41,882 nt of DNA from Bacteroidota bacterium (GTDB lineage: Bacteria; Bacteroidota; Bacteroidia; UBA7662; CANHCV01): NCBI GenBank assembly GCA_947459245.1, contig CANHCV010000018.1, positions 1 through 41,882 on the forward strand. Direction: 5' to 3'. Positions 32,475 through 41,646 of this stretch are shown piece after piece. The notes beneath the pieces were generated by a model. That model was not told where the DNA came from, searched no databases, and saw only the letters and a list, made by a program, of their open reading frames with translations. A program made the position numbers and the translations under genes. Within the stretch, counting starts at the first letter, position 1. Every line of letters begins with the position of its first letter.

Positions 32475-34688
32475 ATGAAAAAAATATTCATGGGTGCATT
32501 CTTTGGATGCTCCTTTGCATCATTATGGGGACAACAGAAAACCGATACTCTCCAAATGAGCATACAAGAGGTAGAAATAGCTACCCACCAATTTTTAATT
32601 AGAAATACTTCCAGCATTCAACCGATGCAAACCATTGGTTCTAAAAAGATTGAAATGTCCATGTCGGCAACCACGGCCGATGCCCTGCAACTCAATACCA
32701 ATGCTTTCATCCAAAAGAGTCAGCAGGGAGGCGGTAGCATTACCCTCCGAGGTTTTGAAGCCAGCCGCGTTTTGCTATACATTGATGGGGTTCGAATGAA
32801 CAACCTCATTTACCGTTCAGGGCATCTGCAAAACATCATTACCATCGATCCGTTTGCATTACATGAAATCAACCTTCATCTCGGAGCTTCTTCCAACCTA
32901 TTCGGCAGCGACGCGCTTGGCGGTGTGGTTTCGGTTACCACTTTGCTGCCGAAGTTTTCAAATGACGTTCGCTTCAAATGGACCGGGAAGATCTCAACCA
33001 CCTTCCAATCGGTTAACAATAGCACCCAAAATCACTTTCAAATCTCCCAATTTAACCGAAAATGGTCGTTCAACACGGCCGTAACATGGAGCGATTTCGG
33101 CGATTTGAAATCGGGTAAAAATTTCAATCCATTTTACCAACAAGATTACCAATTGCGTCCTTTCTCCATTGTTCGAACCCAAAGCGGTGATTCCATCGTT
33201 CCAAATGCAAATCCCTACCTGCAATCGGGATCGGGTTATTCTCAATTCGATTTCATTGAAAAAATTGCATTTCGACAGAATGAACACGTTTCACACCAAC
33301 TAAATCTTCAATTCTCCAATTCTTCCAATGTTCCTCGGTACGATCGGCTTTCGGAGGTTAACCGAGGAGGGCCCCGATTTGCAGAATGGTATTATGGTCC
33401 ACAAGTAAGATCGTTCATCGCATACGATCGAGCACGAAAAAATGAATCGGCCTATTTCCAAACAACACATGTGGGTTTGAATTTCCAACACGTGGAAGAA
33501 AGTCGTTTTCAACGAAGATTTCAATCCAACAACCTGGACCGAAGGAACGAAAACGTAAACGTTTGGGGCGGGAAAGCCTGGGCTGAACGAAAATCCGGAA
33601 ATCAAACCACGGTAGTTGGAGGCGATGTTTATTTGAATTTCCTGGAATCTACCGCCGATCGCACCCTGCTTTCTACCGGAAATCGAATTGCCCTTGATAC
33701 CCGGTATCCCAATGGAAAAAATTCCATGCATCAAGCGGGAATTTACGTCGAAAGCAAGTACAAATGGACTCCAAAAGCGCAAACTCAATGGGGAGGTCGC
33801 CTCGGTTACTCCATGCTTTCAAGTCAATTGAACGATTCTATTTTCTTCAAGTTTCCCTTCTCATCCATTCAACAAAACAACCTTACCTATTCCGGAAATG
33901 TAGGATTAGCGTATTTTTCCAAAGGAATTGAAGAAGTAAACCAATGGAAAACCACGTTGTTTTCATCTACAGGATTCCGAACTCCCAACATTGACGACCT
34001 TGGTAAAATTTTTGAAACAGCAAAAGGGAATATCATTGTACCCAACGAATCCATAAAACCGGAAAAAACTTGGACCACCGACCTGGGAATTACGAAAATG
34101 AGCCAACAATTGGTTTGGGAAACCCATGCCTACGCAACCTTGTTTTTTGATGCCATTGTTACCAGTCCATTCCAGTACCAAGGAAAAGATTCCATTGTTT
34201 ACGATGGAGAATTAAGTGCCGTATTCGCCAATCAAAATCAGCGGCGAGCTTTCGTTTTGGGTGGAAATAGTCAGCTATCTTGGAGAATTACCCCTCAAAT
34301 AACGTGGAACTTAGGGGCGAACTACACCCGAGGAAGAATCCTTGTTGGAGATTCAACCACTCCGTTGGACCATATTCCCCCTTTTCAATGGTCTTCCGAT
34401 CTTAATTACCATGTTGGAAAAATAGCCATTTGGGGTCAGTTCTATTCCCAAGGAAAAAAAGACATTCGGGATTATTTGTTAAATGGAGAAGATAACGAGC
34501 AGTATGCTCCTTCTGGCGGAATGCCGGCTTGGATGGTAGTCCATTTAAAATGCAGGGTTTCGTTTGTGAAGGGATTTGTACTTCAAGGTGGTATCGAGAA
34601 TATTTTTGATACTCAATACCGTGTTTTTGCAAGCGGGATTAACGCTCCGGGACGAAACTTTCAAATTTCATTGCGAAAGTCCTTTTAA
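32475..34688 (+). CDS. TonB-dependent outer-membrane receptor, heme/siderophore type
   Basis: The 737-residue protein has a signal peptide (MKKIFMGAFFGCSFASLWGQ) and then a plug domain with SITLRGFEASRVLLYIDGVR, RSGHLQNIITIDP and SNLFGSDALGGVVSV, the typical plug signatures, with a Gly-rich region close to that of heme and hemoglobin receptors. The rest is a 22-stranded barrel ending in ISLRKSF. It lacks the N-terminal carboxypeptidase-like domain and SusD partner of polysaccharide systems, so a small ligand such as heme, a siderophore or a cobalamin is more likely. It is the last gene of the run that starts at 27878 and is closed by a strong terminator at 34691. Ligand identity is inference. 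Confidence 0.92.
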   Translation: MKKIFMGAFFGCSFASLWGQQKTDTLQMSIQEVEIATHQFLIRNTSSIQPMQTIGSKKIEMSMSATTADALQLNTNAFIQKSQQGGGSITLRGFEASRVLLYIDGVRMNNLIYRSGHLQNIITIDPFALHEINLHLGASSNLFGSDALGGVVSVTTLLPKFSNDVRFKWTGKISTTFQSVNNSTQNHFQISQFNRKWSFNTAVTWSDFGDLKSGKNFNPFYQQDYQLRPFSIVRTQSGDSIVPNANPYLQSGSGYSQFDFIEKIAFRQNEHVSHQLNLQFSNSSNVPRYDRLSEVNRGGPRFAEWYYGPQVRSFIAYDRARKNESAYFQTTHVGLNFQHVEESRFQRRFQSNNLDRRNENVNVWGGKAWAERKSGNQTTVVGGDVYLNFLESTADRTLLSTGNRIALDTRYPNGKNSMHQAGIYVESKYKWTPKAQTQWGGRLGYSMLSSQLNDSIFFKFPFSSIQQNNLTYSGNVGLAYFSKGIEEVNQWKTTLFSSTGFRTPNIDDLGKIFETAKGNIIVPNESIKPEKTWTTDLGITKMSQQLVWETHAYATLFFDAIVTSPFQYQGKDSIVYDGELSAVFANQNQRRAFVLGGNSQLSWRITPQITWNLGANYTRGRILVGDSTTPLDHIPPFQWSSDLNYHVGKIAIWGQFYSQGKKDIRDYLLNGEDNEQYAPSGGMPAWMVVHLKCRVSFVKGFVLQGGIENIFDTQYRVFASGINAPGRNFQISLRKSF

Positions 34689-34690
34689 GA

Positions 34691-34720
34691 AAAAGAGCCA
34701 GATTGAAACCTGGCTCTTTT
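34691..34720. terminator. Bidirectional terminator between the TonB receptor and ftsY
   Basis: AAAAGAGCCAG (34691-34701) pairs exactly with CTGGCTCTTTT (34710-34720) around an 8-base loop. With A residues on one side and T residues on the other, it can end transcription from both converging genes. Confidence 0.88.
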
Positions 34721-34722
34721 GT

Positions 34723-35676
34723 TTATTTTCCGAATAACGATTCAACAAATGCTTTCTTATTGAAGATTTGAAGATCATCGATGCCTTCGCCAACTCCAAT
34801 GTATTTAACAGGAACCTTCAATTGATCGGAGATTCCGATCACCACGCCTCCTTTTGCGGTTCCATCCAATTTGGTCATGGCCAAACTATCTACCTCGGTA
34901 ACGGCGGTAAATTCTTTGGCTTGATTCATGGCGTTTTGGCCCGTTGAGGCATCGAGCACCAACATAACTTCATCGGGTTTACCTTCCATTACTTTGGACA
35001 TGACCCGTTTAATTTTTCCGAGTTCTTGCATGAGGTTGGCTTTGTTGTGCAAGCGTCCTGCTGTATCAATGATCGCCAAATCGTACCCGTTATCAACCGC
35101 GTATTTTACGGTATCGAAAGCAACCGCGGCGGGATCGGCATTCATTCCTTTGTTAACAAAACCACAGCCGGCGCGTTTGGCCCAAACTTCCAACTGATCC
35201 ACGGCCGCTGCGCGGAAGGTATCTGCAGCACCAATCACCACTTTGTACCCTTTTTGCTGGTAAATGTGGGCCAGCTTTCCAATGGTGGTGGTCTTCCCTA
35301 CTCCATTCACCCCAACAACCATCAAAACGTAAGGACGATTTCCGGAGGGAATGGTATAATCTTCCCACTCCGTTGTTTCGTTCTCAGAAAGCAATTGAGC
35401 AATTTCTTCCCGAAGTATTTGTTGGAGTTGATCGCTACCAACGTACGAATCGCGTTTCACTCGTTCTTCAATGCGACCGATAATTTTCAATGTTGTTTCT
35501 ACGCCAACGTCGGAAGTGATTAAAATCTCTTCCAACTGATCCAGCACCTCATCGTCAACGGTTGATTTTCCAACCAAAACTTTGGCAATTTTGGTAAAGA
35601 CATTTTCGCGTGTTTTTTCAAGCCCTTGATCGAGCGCTTCTTTTTTCTTCCCAGAAAAAAAATCCCAAAATCCCAT
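34723..35676 (-). CDS. ftsY: Signal recognition particle receptor FtsY
   Basis: The 317-residue protein is the SRP-receptor GTPase, which docks ribosome-nascent chain complexes at the inner membrane. Its NG domain has G1 VVGVNGVGKTTTIGKL, the DTFRAAAVDQL motif, G3 IIDTAGR and G4 TKLDGTAKGG. The N-terminal region is short and lacks the long acidic A domain of E. coli FtsY, as is common in Bacteroidota. The start is placed at the ATG at 35676 (MGFWDFFSGKKKEALDQGLE), which gives the normal beginning and lies 5 bases after the fumarylacetoacetase stop. The two genes are probably co-transcribed. Confidence 0.96.
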   Translation of the reverse strand: MGFWDFFSGKKKEALDQGLEKTRENVFTKIAKVLVGKSTVDDEVLDQLEEILITSDVGVETTLKIIGRIEERVKRDSYVGSDQLQQILREEIAQLLSENETTEWEDYTIPSGNRPYVLMVVGVNGVGKTTTIGKLAHIYQQKGYKVVIGAADTFRAAAVDQLEVWAKRAGCGFVNKGMNADPAAVAFDTVKYAVDNGYDLAIIDTAGRLHNKANLMQELGKIKRVMSKVMEGKPDEVMLVLDASTGQNAMNQAKEFTAVTEVDSLAMTKLDGTAKGGVVIGISDQLKVPVKYIGVGEGIDDLQIFNKKAFVESLFGK

Positions 35677-35681
35677 AATGC

Positions 35682-36920
35682 TTAAATTGCTGGTAAAATT
35701 TTTGATTTGCACTCTCCGAAACCAACGCGAATTCCGTCTTTTTCAGCAAATCCTCTCATAATAACGGTGTCTCCATCTTGAATGGAGGCTCGGGTAGATC
35801 CATCTTTTAAGGTAATTGGATTTTTTCCACCCCAAGCCAATTCCAACATCGATCCAAATGAATCGGGAGTTGGTCCAGAGATGGTTCCAGATGCCATCAT
35901 ATCGCCAATGCGAACATTGCATCCGTTCACGGTATGGTGAGCCAATTGCTGGGCCATGTTCCAATACATGAACTTAAAATTCGATTTCGAAATCAATTCC
36001 TCATTTCCGTTTTCGGGTTGAAGATGCACTTCAAGATTTACATCAAAATGCATGTTTTGGCGGTACTCAAGGTATGGCAACACTTTTGGTTCTTGGATTG
36101 GACCGGCCACACGGAATGGCGCTAGAGCTTCCATGGTAACAATCCACGGAGAAATAACGCTACCAAAGTTTTTGGCTAAAAAGGGGCCTAACGGTACATA
36201 TTCCCAACGTTGGGTATCTCTTGCCGACCAATCGTTGAAAACGACCAACCCAAAAATGGAATCTTCGGCCTCATCGGTGGTAATTTGTTCTCCCAAATTG
36301 GTGTTTTTTGAAACCAAAAAAGCCATTTCCAATTCAAAATCAATCATTTTACTCGGTCCAAAAGAAGGGATTTCAGAGCCAGCCGGCAGAAACTGAATTT
36401 TCGGACGATGGATGTTGGTTCCTGAAACAACAATGGAACTTGCACGACCGTGGTATCCAACGGGCAAGTGCTTCCAATTGGGCAACAACGCATTTTCGGG
36501 ATCACGAAACATTTTTCCCACGTTTCTGGCGTGATCTTCGGAGCTGTAAAAATCGGTGTAATCTCCAATGCTAACGGGAAGATGCAAAATTGCTGATTCC
36601 ATGGGACACAACAGCTGAGCTTGGTGAGCGAATAGTTCAGAATCGGTTTGGGTAAGTTGTTGTTGCAACCAATTTCTCAACCAAACGCGTGCGTCCTTTC
36701 CACAACCCATGAAATTGTTTAAAATAGGTTCTTCTAAAGTTACAACAGCAAAAGGAGCTTGTTGAAACAGACCCATTTGAGCACATGATTTCAAATCAAC
36801 GATGAAATCACCAATGGCAACTCCCAATCGTTGATCGAGGTTAGGGGTTGAAAATGAACCAAATGGCAAATTATAAATGGAGAAATCTGAATGATCAGAA
36901 ATGGTTAACCAAGACTTCAT
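35682..36920 (-). CDS. fahA: Fumarylacetoacetase
   Basis: This 412-residue enzyme of tyrosine breakdown splits fumarylacetoacetate into fumarate and acetoacetate. Key segments include YTDFYSSEDHARNVGKMFRD (metal-binding Asp and catalytic His), LPVGYHGRASSIVVSG, and the metal-ligand motif DFELEMAFLV; GDMMASGTISGPTPDSFGSM is a later conserved substrate region. The length is normal. The ATG at 36920 is chosen because a -7 box (TACCTTTG, minus strand) lies 18 bases before it, so more distant starts are upstream of transcription. It is followed by ftsY after 5 bases. No other tyrosine-degradation gene is in the window. Confidence 0.96.
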   Translation of the reverse strand: MKSWLTISDHSDFSIYNLPFGSFSTPNLDQRLGVAIGDFIVDLKSCAQMGLFQQAPFAVVTLEEPILNNFMGCGKDARVWLRNWLQQQLTQTDSELFAHQAQLLCPMESAILHLPVSIGDYTDFYSSEDHARNVGKMFRDPENALLPNWKHLPVGYHGRASSIVVSGTNIHRPKIQFLPAGSEIPSFGPSKMIDFELEMAFLVSKNTNLGEQITTDEAEDSIFGLVVFNDWSARDTQRWEYVPLGPFLAKNFGSVISPWIVTMEALAPFRVAGPIQEPKVLPYLEYRQNMHFDVNLEVHLQPENGNEELISKSNFKFMYWNMAQQLAHHTVNGCNVRIGDMMASGTISGPTPDSFGSMLELAWGGKNPITLKDGSTRASIQDGDTVIMRGFAEKDGIRVGFGECKSKILPAI

Positions 36921-36938
36921 GAATTCTATTTTTTTGTG

Positions 36939-36946
36939 CAAAGGTA
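36939..36946 (-). promoter_or_regulatory. -7 promoter box of the fumarylacetoacetase gene
   Basis: On the minus strand TACCTTTG lies 18 bases before the ATG at 36920, a perfect match to TAnnTTTG. No TTG is found at the usual -33 distance; the sequence there is GTTCC. The element supports the short start. Confidence 0.5.
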
Positions 36947-37061
36947 CGTACTGCAAAATAGAAGAAGGAACATTAGGTTCGGCTGGAACAGAAAAACTCT
37001 CTTCTTTTTTCAAGAAATTCAAAATGTGTAAAACAAAAAAAGGAAATCCTCCGTTATTGAA

Positions 37062-37092
37062 TTGTATCTGAGACAGATTTTTTGTAATTTCG
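37062..37092 (+). promoter_or_regulatory. Bacteroidota-type promoter of citrate synthase
   Basis: TTG at 37062-37064, a 20-base spacer, and TAATTTCG at 37085-37092 fit the consensus with one mismatch in the -7 box. It places the transcription start downstream of 37092 and supports the ATG at 37113. Confidence 0.6.
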
Positions 37093-37112
37093 AGCCAAAA
37101 TTAAAGACAGCC

Positions 37113-38399
37113 ATGTCGAACAAAGCAACACTATCCTACAACGAAAAAACTTACGAGTTAAATGTTCACCCTGGAACCATGGGCGATGAAGCCGTAGACA
37201 TCACCAATTTGATGGGTGATTCTGGACTAATCACCCTAGATTCTGGTTACAAAAACACCGGAAGTACTAAATCCAAAATTACCTTCATCGACGGAGACAA
37301 AGGAATTCTTTTGTACCGCGGTTATCCCATTGAACAGTTGGCTGAAAAATCTAACTTTCTAGAAGTTTCCTATTTATTGATTCACGGTGAGCTTCCTACG
37401 GATGTTCAAATGGCTGACTTTTCAGGATCCATTTCAAACCACACCTTGGTTCACGAAAATGTGAAGAAATTTTTAGATGCTTATCCTTCCAACACTCACC
37501 CCATGGGCGTAATGATGGCAGTGATTTGCTCGCTTTCATCCTTCTACCCCAACAACGCAAATCCGAAAACATCTCCAGAGGAAGTTGACGTTACCATTCA
37601 TCGTTTGATGGCAAAAATGGCCACGATTGCGGCATGGACCTATAAAAAATCCATGGGTCATCCCTACAATTATCCCAACAACAAGTTGAATTACGTTTCC
37701 AACTTCTTGCAGATGATGTTTGGATTGCGTACAGATGATTACCATCCAGATCCCATCATTGTTGATGCATTGGATAAATTATTGATTTTACATGCTGATC
37801 ACGAACAGAATTGTTCTGCAAGTACGGTTCGAATGGTTGGTTCATCTCACGTTAATTTGTACGCTGCAATCGCTGCGGGAATTGGCGCCTTGTGGGGACC
37901 ACTTCACGGCGGTGCAAACCAAGAGGTGATTGAAATGTTGGAAAACATCAAAGCTGCCGGTGGTGACGTGAAAAAATTCATTGAAAAAGCGAAAGACAAA
38001 AACGATCCGTTCCGTTTGATGGGTTTTGGTCACCGTGTTTACAAGAATTTCGATCCCCGTGCAAAAATCATCAAGCAATCGTGCGATCAGGTTCTTGCTA
38101 AATTAGGAATCAACGATCCGGTTCTTGATATTGCTAAGCAATTGGAAGAAGCAGCATTGAATGATCCTTACTTCATCGAAAGAAAATTATATCCAAACGT
38201 GGATTTCTACTCGGGCATCATCTACCGAGCAATTGGAATTCCAACTGAAATGTTTACCGTAATGTTTGCATTAGGTCGACTTCCAGGATGGATTGCACAA
38301 TGGAAAGAAATGCGCGAAATGGGAGAACCCATTGGTCGCCCTCGACAGTTGTACCTAGGGAACGGCCCTCGCGATTACGTTAACATCCAAAAGCGATAA
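37113..38399 (+). CDS. gltA: Citrate synthase
   Basis: The 428-residue enzyme of the citric acid cycle condenses acetyl-CoA and oxaloacetate. It is of the hexameric type II form: an N-terminal beta domain (ATLSYNEKTYELNVHPGTMG), the catalytic histidine in GFGHRVYKNFDPRAK, and the substrate-binding segment GPLHGGANQEVIEML. Both lengths and motifs are normal. The ATG at 37113 is chosen by the promoter at 37062-37092 and by the conserved beginning MSNKATLSYNEK; an earlier in-frame TTG overlaps the -33 element. A strong terminator follows. Confidence 0.97.
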   Translation: MSNKATLSYNEKTYELNVHPGTMGDEAVDITNLMGDSGLITLDSGYKNTGSTKSKITFIDGDKGILLYRGYPIEQLAEKSNFLEVSYLLIHGELPTDVQMADFSGSISNHTLVHENVKKFLDAYPSNTHPMGVMMAVICSLSSFYPNNANPKTSPEEVDVTIHRLMAKMATIAAWTYKKSMGHPYNYPNNKLNYVSNFLQMMFGLRTDDYHPDPIIVDALDKLLILHADHEQNCSASTVRMVGSSHVNLYAAIAAGIGALWGPLHGGANQEVIEMLENIKAAGGDVKKFIEKAKDKNDPFRLMGFGHRVYKNFDPRAKIIKQSCDQVLAKLGINDPVLDIAKQLEEAALNDPYFIERKLYPNVDFYSGIIYRAIGIPTEMFTVMFALGRLPGWIAQWKEMREMGEPIGRPRQLYLGNGPRDYVNIQKR

Positions 38400-38418
38400 T
38401 TAAAAAGCGATAAAAAAA

Positions 38419-38450
38419 AGCCCTCCGAAGACTTTCGGAGGGCTTTTTTT
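38419..38450. terminator. Bidirectional terminator after citrate synthase
   Basis: AGCCCTCCGAA (38419-38429) and TTCGGAGGGCT (38434-38444) form an 11-bp perfect stem with a 4-base loop. Seven T residues include the last stem base on one side and eight A residues flank the other, so it can also serve the convergent hybrid kinase gene. Confidence 0.93.
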
Positions 38451-38475
38451 ATGTAGAAGTAACCTATCTTCTATT

Positions 38476-41400
38476 TTAGTGATTAAACTCTATTTTCAAT
38501 TGTTTCACCACCTCTGCTAAAACAGTATCAACGTGATCAATTTTATCGGAAAGGGAATCAATATCCATTCGATTTCTTGAACATTCTTCAATATTTCGAA
38601 TCACCTGGGCAATTTCTTGAATCTCCATCAAATCGATGGATGGTTTCAATTGATGTGCCATGCTGTAAATTTGATCATAATCGCCCATCTGTAGTCCAAC
38701 ATGCATATTTTGAACCAAATTAGGCGTGTTTTTCACAAAAATGGTAATCATTTTTTCAATAAACTCATCATTGCCGGAAGCAACTTCTTTTATTTTATCC
38801 AAAGAATACGTCACTTTATTTTCTTTTTTTGGAGTTTCGTTTGGCAAGATCGGTTGAGAATCTGAAAGTTCAAGAACTTTTTGAATTTTCTGAATTAAAA
38901 TTTCTGGTTCGAATGGCTTAGAAAGGAAATCATTCATTCCGGCTTCTTGATACCTTTTTTCATCACCTGAGAGTGCTTTTGCGGTAAGTGCAATGATGGG
39001 AGTTACAATTTGGAATTCGTTTCTCATTTTTTCGGTGGCCTCTATTCCTCCCATGTAGGGCATTTGAATATCCATCAAAATCAGATCAAATTCTTGATTT
39101 TTTACAGATTCAATTGCTTCCAAGCCGTTGCCTGCCGTTTCTACCACAATTCCTTTGCCTTCCAAAATGGTGGTGGCAAGGAATTGATTCAGTTGATTGT
39201 CTTCAACCACCAGTACACGCAATCCTTTCAATTTATTGGTAGTAGCCGGAATATTTTGTTGATCGTGGGGCAGGTCTTTGAATTGACCAATATCCAGGTT
39301 TAACTCGAAATAAAAAGAGGTACCCATTCCTTTGGTTGATTCCACCCAAATCTTCCCCTGCATTAATTCAACCAATTGTTTTGAAATGGTCAATCCCAAT
39401 CCTGTACCTCCGTATTTACGGGAAACCGAATCATCTTCTTGGGAGAACGACTCAAAGATCTTGTCGATTTTGGATGAATCGATTCCGATTCCGGAATCTT
39501 TCACTTCAAAGCAAATTTTCTGAGTCTTTCCTTCTTGTTTGATCACCTTGGCGATGAGTTCTACCTTTCCATCGGGTGTAAATTTGATGGCGTTAGAGAG
39601 TAAATTAAGGAGAATTTGATTGATTCGGGTTGGATCGCCCAAAACTACAGGGGCAATTTGAGGGTCAATTTTGAAGGAAAGCATGATGGATTTTCCTGCT
39701 GCAAGATGGTTGACCGATCCAATAGCATTCTTCACCATTTTTTCTACAGAAAAACCTATGGTTTCAACATTCAATTTCCCTGCTTCAATTTTGGAAAAGT
39801 CCAGAATATCATTGATAATGGACAAAAGATTCTTGGAAGACGTACGAATTGCGTCCAAATACACTTTTTGTTTGCCAGAAAGTTCGGTATTGGAAAGCAG
39901 GGACGACATTCCGATGATGGCGTTCATGGGGGTTCGAATTTCATGGCTCATGTGTGCCAAAAACACCTCTTTTGCATGGGAAGATGCCTCTGCACGTTCT
40001 TTGGCTTCCGCCAAAACCTTTTCCGTTTCTTTTTGAGAACTGATATCCACATGAAGACCAATCGAACCAATCAATTGGCCATTATGATCAAAAATGGGAG
40101 CCCCAGAAATGATCATCGGAATCAATTCTCCCGATTTCTTTTTAATGATTGCTTCGTAAACGTTTGAATTTCCTTTTTCTCGTTCTTTTAATGCTTCGTT
40201 AAAGATTTCCATTTCTTTGGCAGATGGAAGAAACAATGCTCGAGCATTTTTTCCTAAAATCTCATCCGCATCGTAACCAACCATTCTGCAAAAAATTGGA
40301 TTAGCAACCAGAATATTTTCGTTATTATCTACCTCCAAAATTCCCATTTCAAGGTTTTCAATAATTCCTCGGTATTTTTCCTCCGAGTATTTCAATAACA
40401 TTTGAGCATTATACTCATCCGTTACATCGTGAAAAAACCAGAAGGACCCTTTCTCGCCATGGGTGGTTTTAATCGGGGTATATTCCAAATCAAAAACACG
40501 CCCATCCTTCATAAAAAAGCGTTTTCTTTCGGAGGTTTTATGCTGTTGAAGATCTTCATGAATGGTTTGTTGAAATTCTTCAGGATTGACCAATTCATTT
40601 TTGATATGATCAAAAATTTGTTGGAAAGAAATCATGTTATTGGTATCCAAAGAATGGATTTGAAACCAATTGAGTAAAAATTCATTGGTCGTTTCAACTC
40701 GTCCATTGGAATCGGCAAGTAAAACACCCGACTTAAAGTTACTCAACAAGGTAACCAAGCGATTTTTCAAATTCAGAACGGCCTGATCGGATTCTCTTTT
40801 TTCGGTAATATCTCTTGCGATGGAAGTTACATGAACATCGCCATTCAATTCAAAGAGCATTTGGGTACTTTGTGCCAACCAAATTTCCTTTCCAGTCTTG
40901 GAAACAACCGGAAATTCATAGTAAGAAACGCTGTTTTGCTTTTCTAATTGGTGAACATAGAATTGATAAACATCTTCTCTGTAACTCGAATGTACAAAAT
41001 CCAAAAAATGATTGCCAATCAGCTCATTTTCTGCATATCCCAAAATTTTGGTTGCCATGGGATTCACGTAAATGAAAATACCCGATTGATCAGTTCTAAA
41101 AATTATATCGGAAGCATTTTGAACGATTTGTTCAAATTGCCGTTGGCTTTCATCGGCCAATTTTTCTGCTTCTCTTAAACGAGTAATATCGGTACCGTAA
41201 ACATTGATGTAATTGGCTTCAAAAATGGGACAAATGTTCAATAAAAACACCCGCTTTTCGGCTTCAATTTCAATGGAAAACGACTTCTTTTTTATTTGAG
41301 CCAATCGGGCAGCGCGTTTCCATTCGCGACCTAAATAACCTTGCGAGTTTTTCTGGGCAATGGAATGAATAATTTCTTCGCTTGAACTATTGGAATACAA

Positions 41401-41646
41401 CAAAAATCCATCAAAAGAAATCCTGAAAACAGGGTTAGGACTTTCGTTGGGAAACCTAGAAATGAGCTCTATTTCTTTGGTTCGATTCTCAACCGTAGAT
41501 TCAAGATTGAGGTTGAGTTGTTTTAATTCTTCGTTAGCGTGATACAAATCCATGCTTCGCTCTTCAAGAATGCGTTCTGCCTCTTTTCGTGCACTTCGCT
41601 CCCGTTCGAGTAAGCGTTTGTAAATTTCGATCTCGTGCTGACTCAT
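38476..41646 (-). CDS. Soluble hybrid histidine kinase with four PAS domains, H-NOX-associated
   Basis: The 1056-residue protein has no transmembrane helix. It starts with a coiled coil (about 1-65), then has four PAS domains (about 70-155, 165-285, 295-410 and 420-540). The histidine kinase core follows, with His568 in AHMSHEIRTPMNAI and HATPase motifs LLNLLSNAIKF and GTGLGLTISKQLVELMQG. A receiver domain has the phosphoacceptor Asp859 in LILMDIQMPYMGG, and a C-terminal Hpt domain carries His998 in SMAHQLKPS. This is a full phosphorelay in one chain. The upstream H-NOX gene overlaps its start by 4 bases, so the kinase activity is probably controlled by that gas-sensing heme protein. No response regulator with an output domain is visible, so the final target is unknown. 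Confidence 0.94.
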   Translation of the reverse strand: MSQHEIEIYKRLLERERSARKEAERILEERSMDLYHANEELKQLNLNLESTVENRTKEIELISRFPNESPNPVFRISFDGFLLYSNSSSEEIIHSIAQKNSQGYLGREWKRAARLAQIKKKSFSIEIEAEKRVFLLNICPIFEANYINVYGTDITRLREAEKLADESQRQFEQIVQNASDIIFRTDQSGIFIYVNPMATKILGYAENELIGNHFLDFVHSSYREDVYQFYVHQLEKQNSVSYYEFPVVSKTGKEIWLAQSTQMLFELNGDVHVTSIARDITEKRESDQAVLNLKNRLVTLLSNFKSGVLLADSNGRVETTNEFLLNWFQIHSLDTNNMISFQQIFDHIKNELVNPEEFQQTIHEDLQQHKTSERKRFFMKDGRVFDLEYTPIKTTHGEKGSFWFFHDVTDEYNAQMLLKYSEEKYRGIIENLEMGILEVDNNENILVANPIFCRMVGYDADEILGKNARALFLPSAKEMEIFNEALKEREKGNSNVYEAIIKKKSGELIPMIISGAPIFDHNGQLIGSIGLHVDISSQKETEKVLAEAKERAEASSHAKEVFLAHMSHEIRTPMNAIIGMSSLLSNTELSGKQKVYLDAIRTSSKNLLSIINDILDFSKIEAGKLNVETIGFSVEKMVKNAIGSVNHLAAGKSIMLSFKIDPQIAPVVLGDPTRINQILLNLLSNAIKFTPDGKVELIAKVIKQEGKTQKICFEVKDSGIGIDSSKIDKIFESFSQEDDSVSRKYGGTGLGLTISKQLVELMQGKIWVESTKGMGTSFYFELNLDIGQFKDLPHDQQNIPATTNKLKGLRVLVVEDNQLNQFLATTILEGKGIVVETAGNGLEAIESVKNQEFDLILMDIQMPYMGGIEATEKMRNEFQIVTPIIALTAKALSGDEKRYQEAGMNDFLSKPFEPEILIQKIQKVLELSDSQPILPNETPKKENKVTYSLDKIKEVASGNDEFIEKMITIFVKNTPNLVQNMHVGLQMGDYDQIYSMAHQLKPSIDLMEIQEIAQVIRNIEECSRNRMDIDSLSDKIDHVDTVLAEVVKQLKIEFNH

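Noticed and set aside
38389-38414. Direct repeat AAAAGCGATAA at the end of gltA and just after it
   Set aside because: Two 11-base copies including the stop codon probably reflect a small local duplication; no function or further copies were seen.
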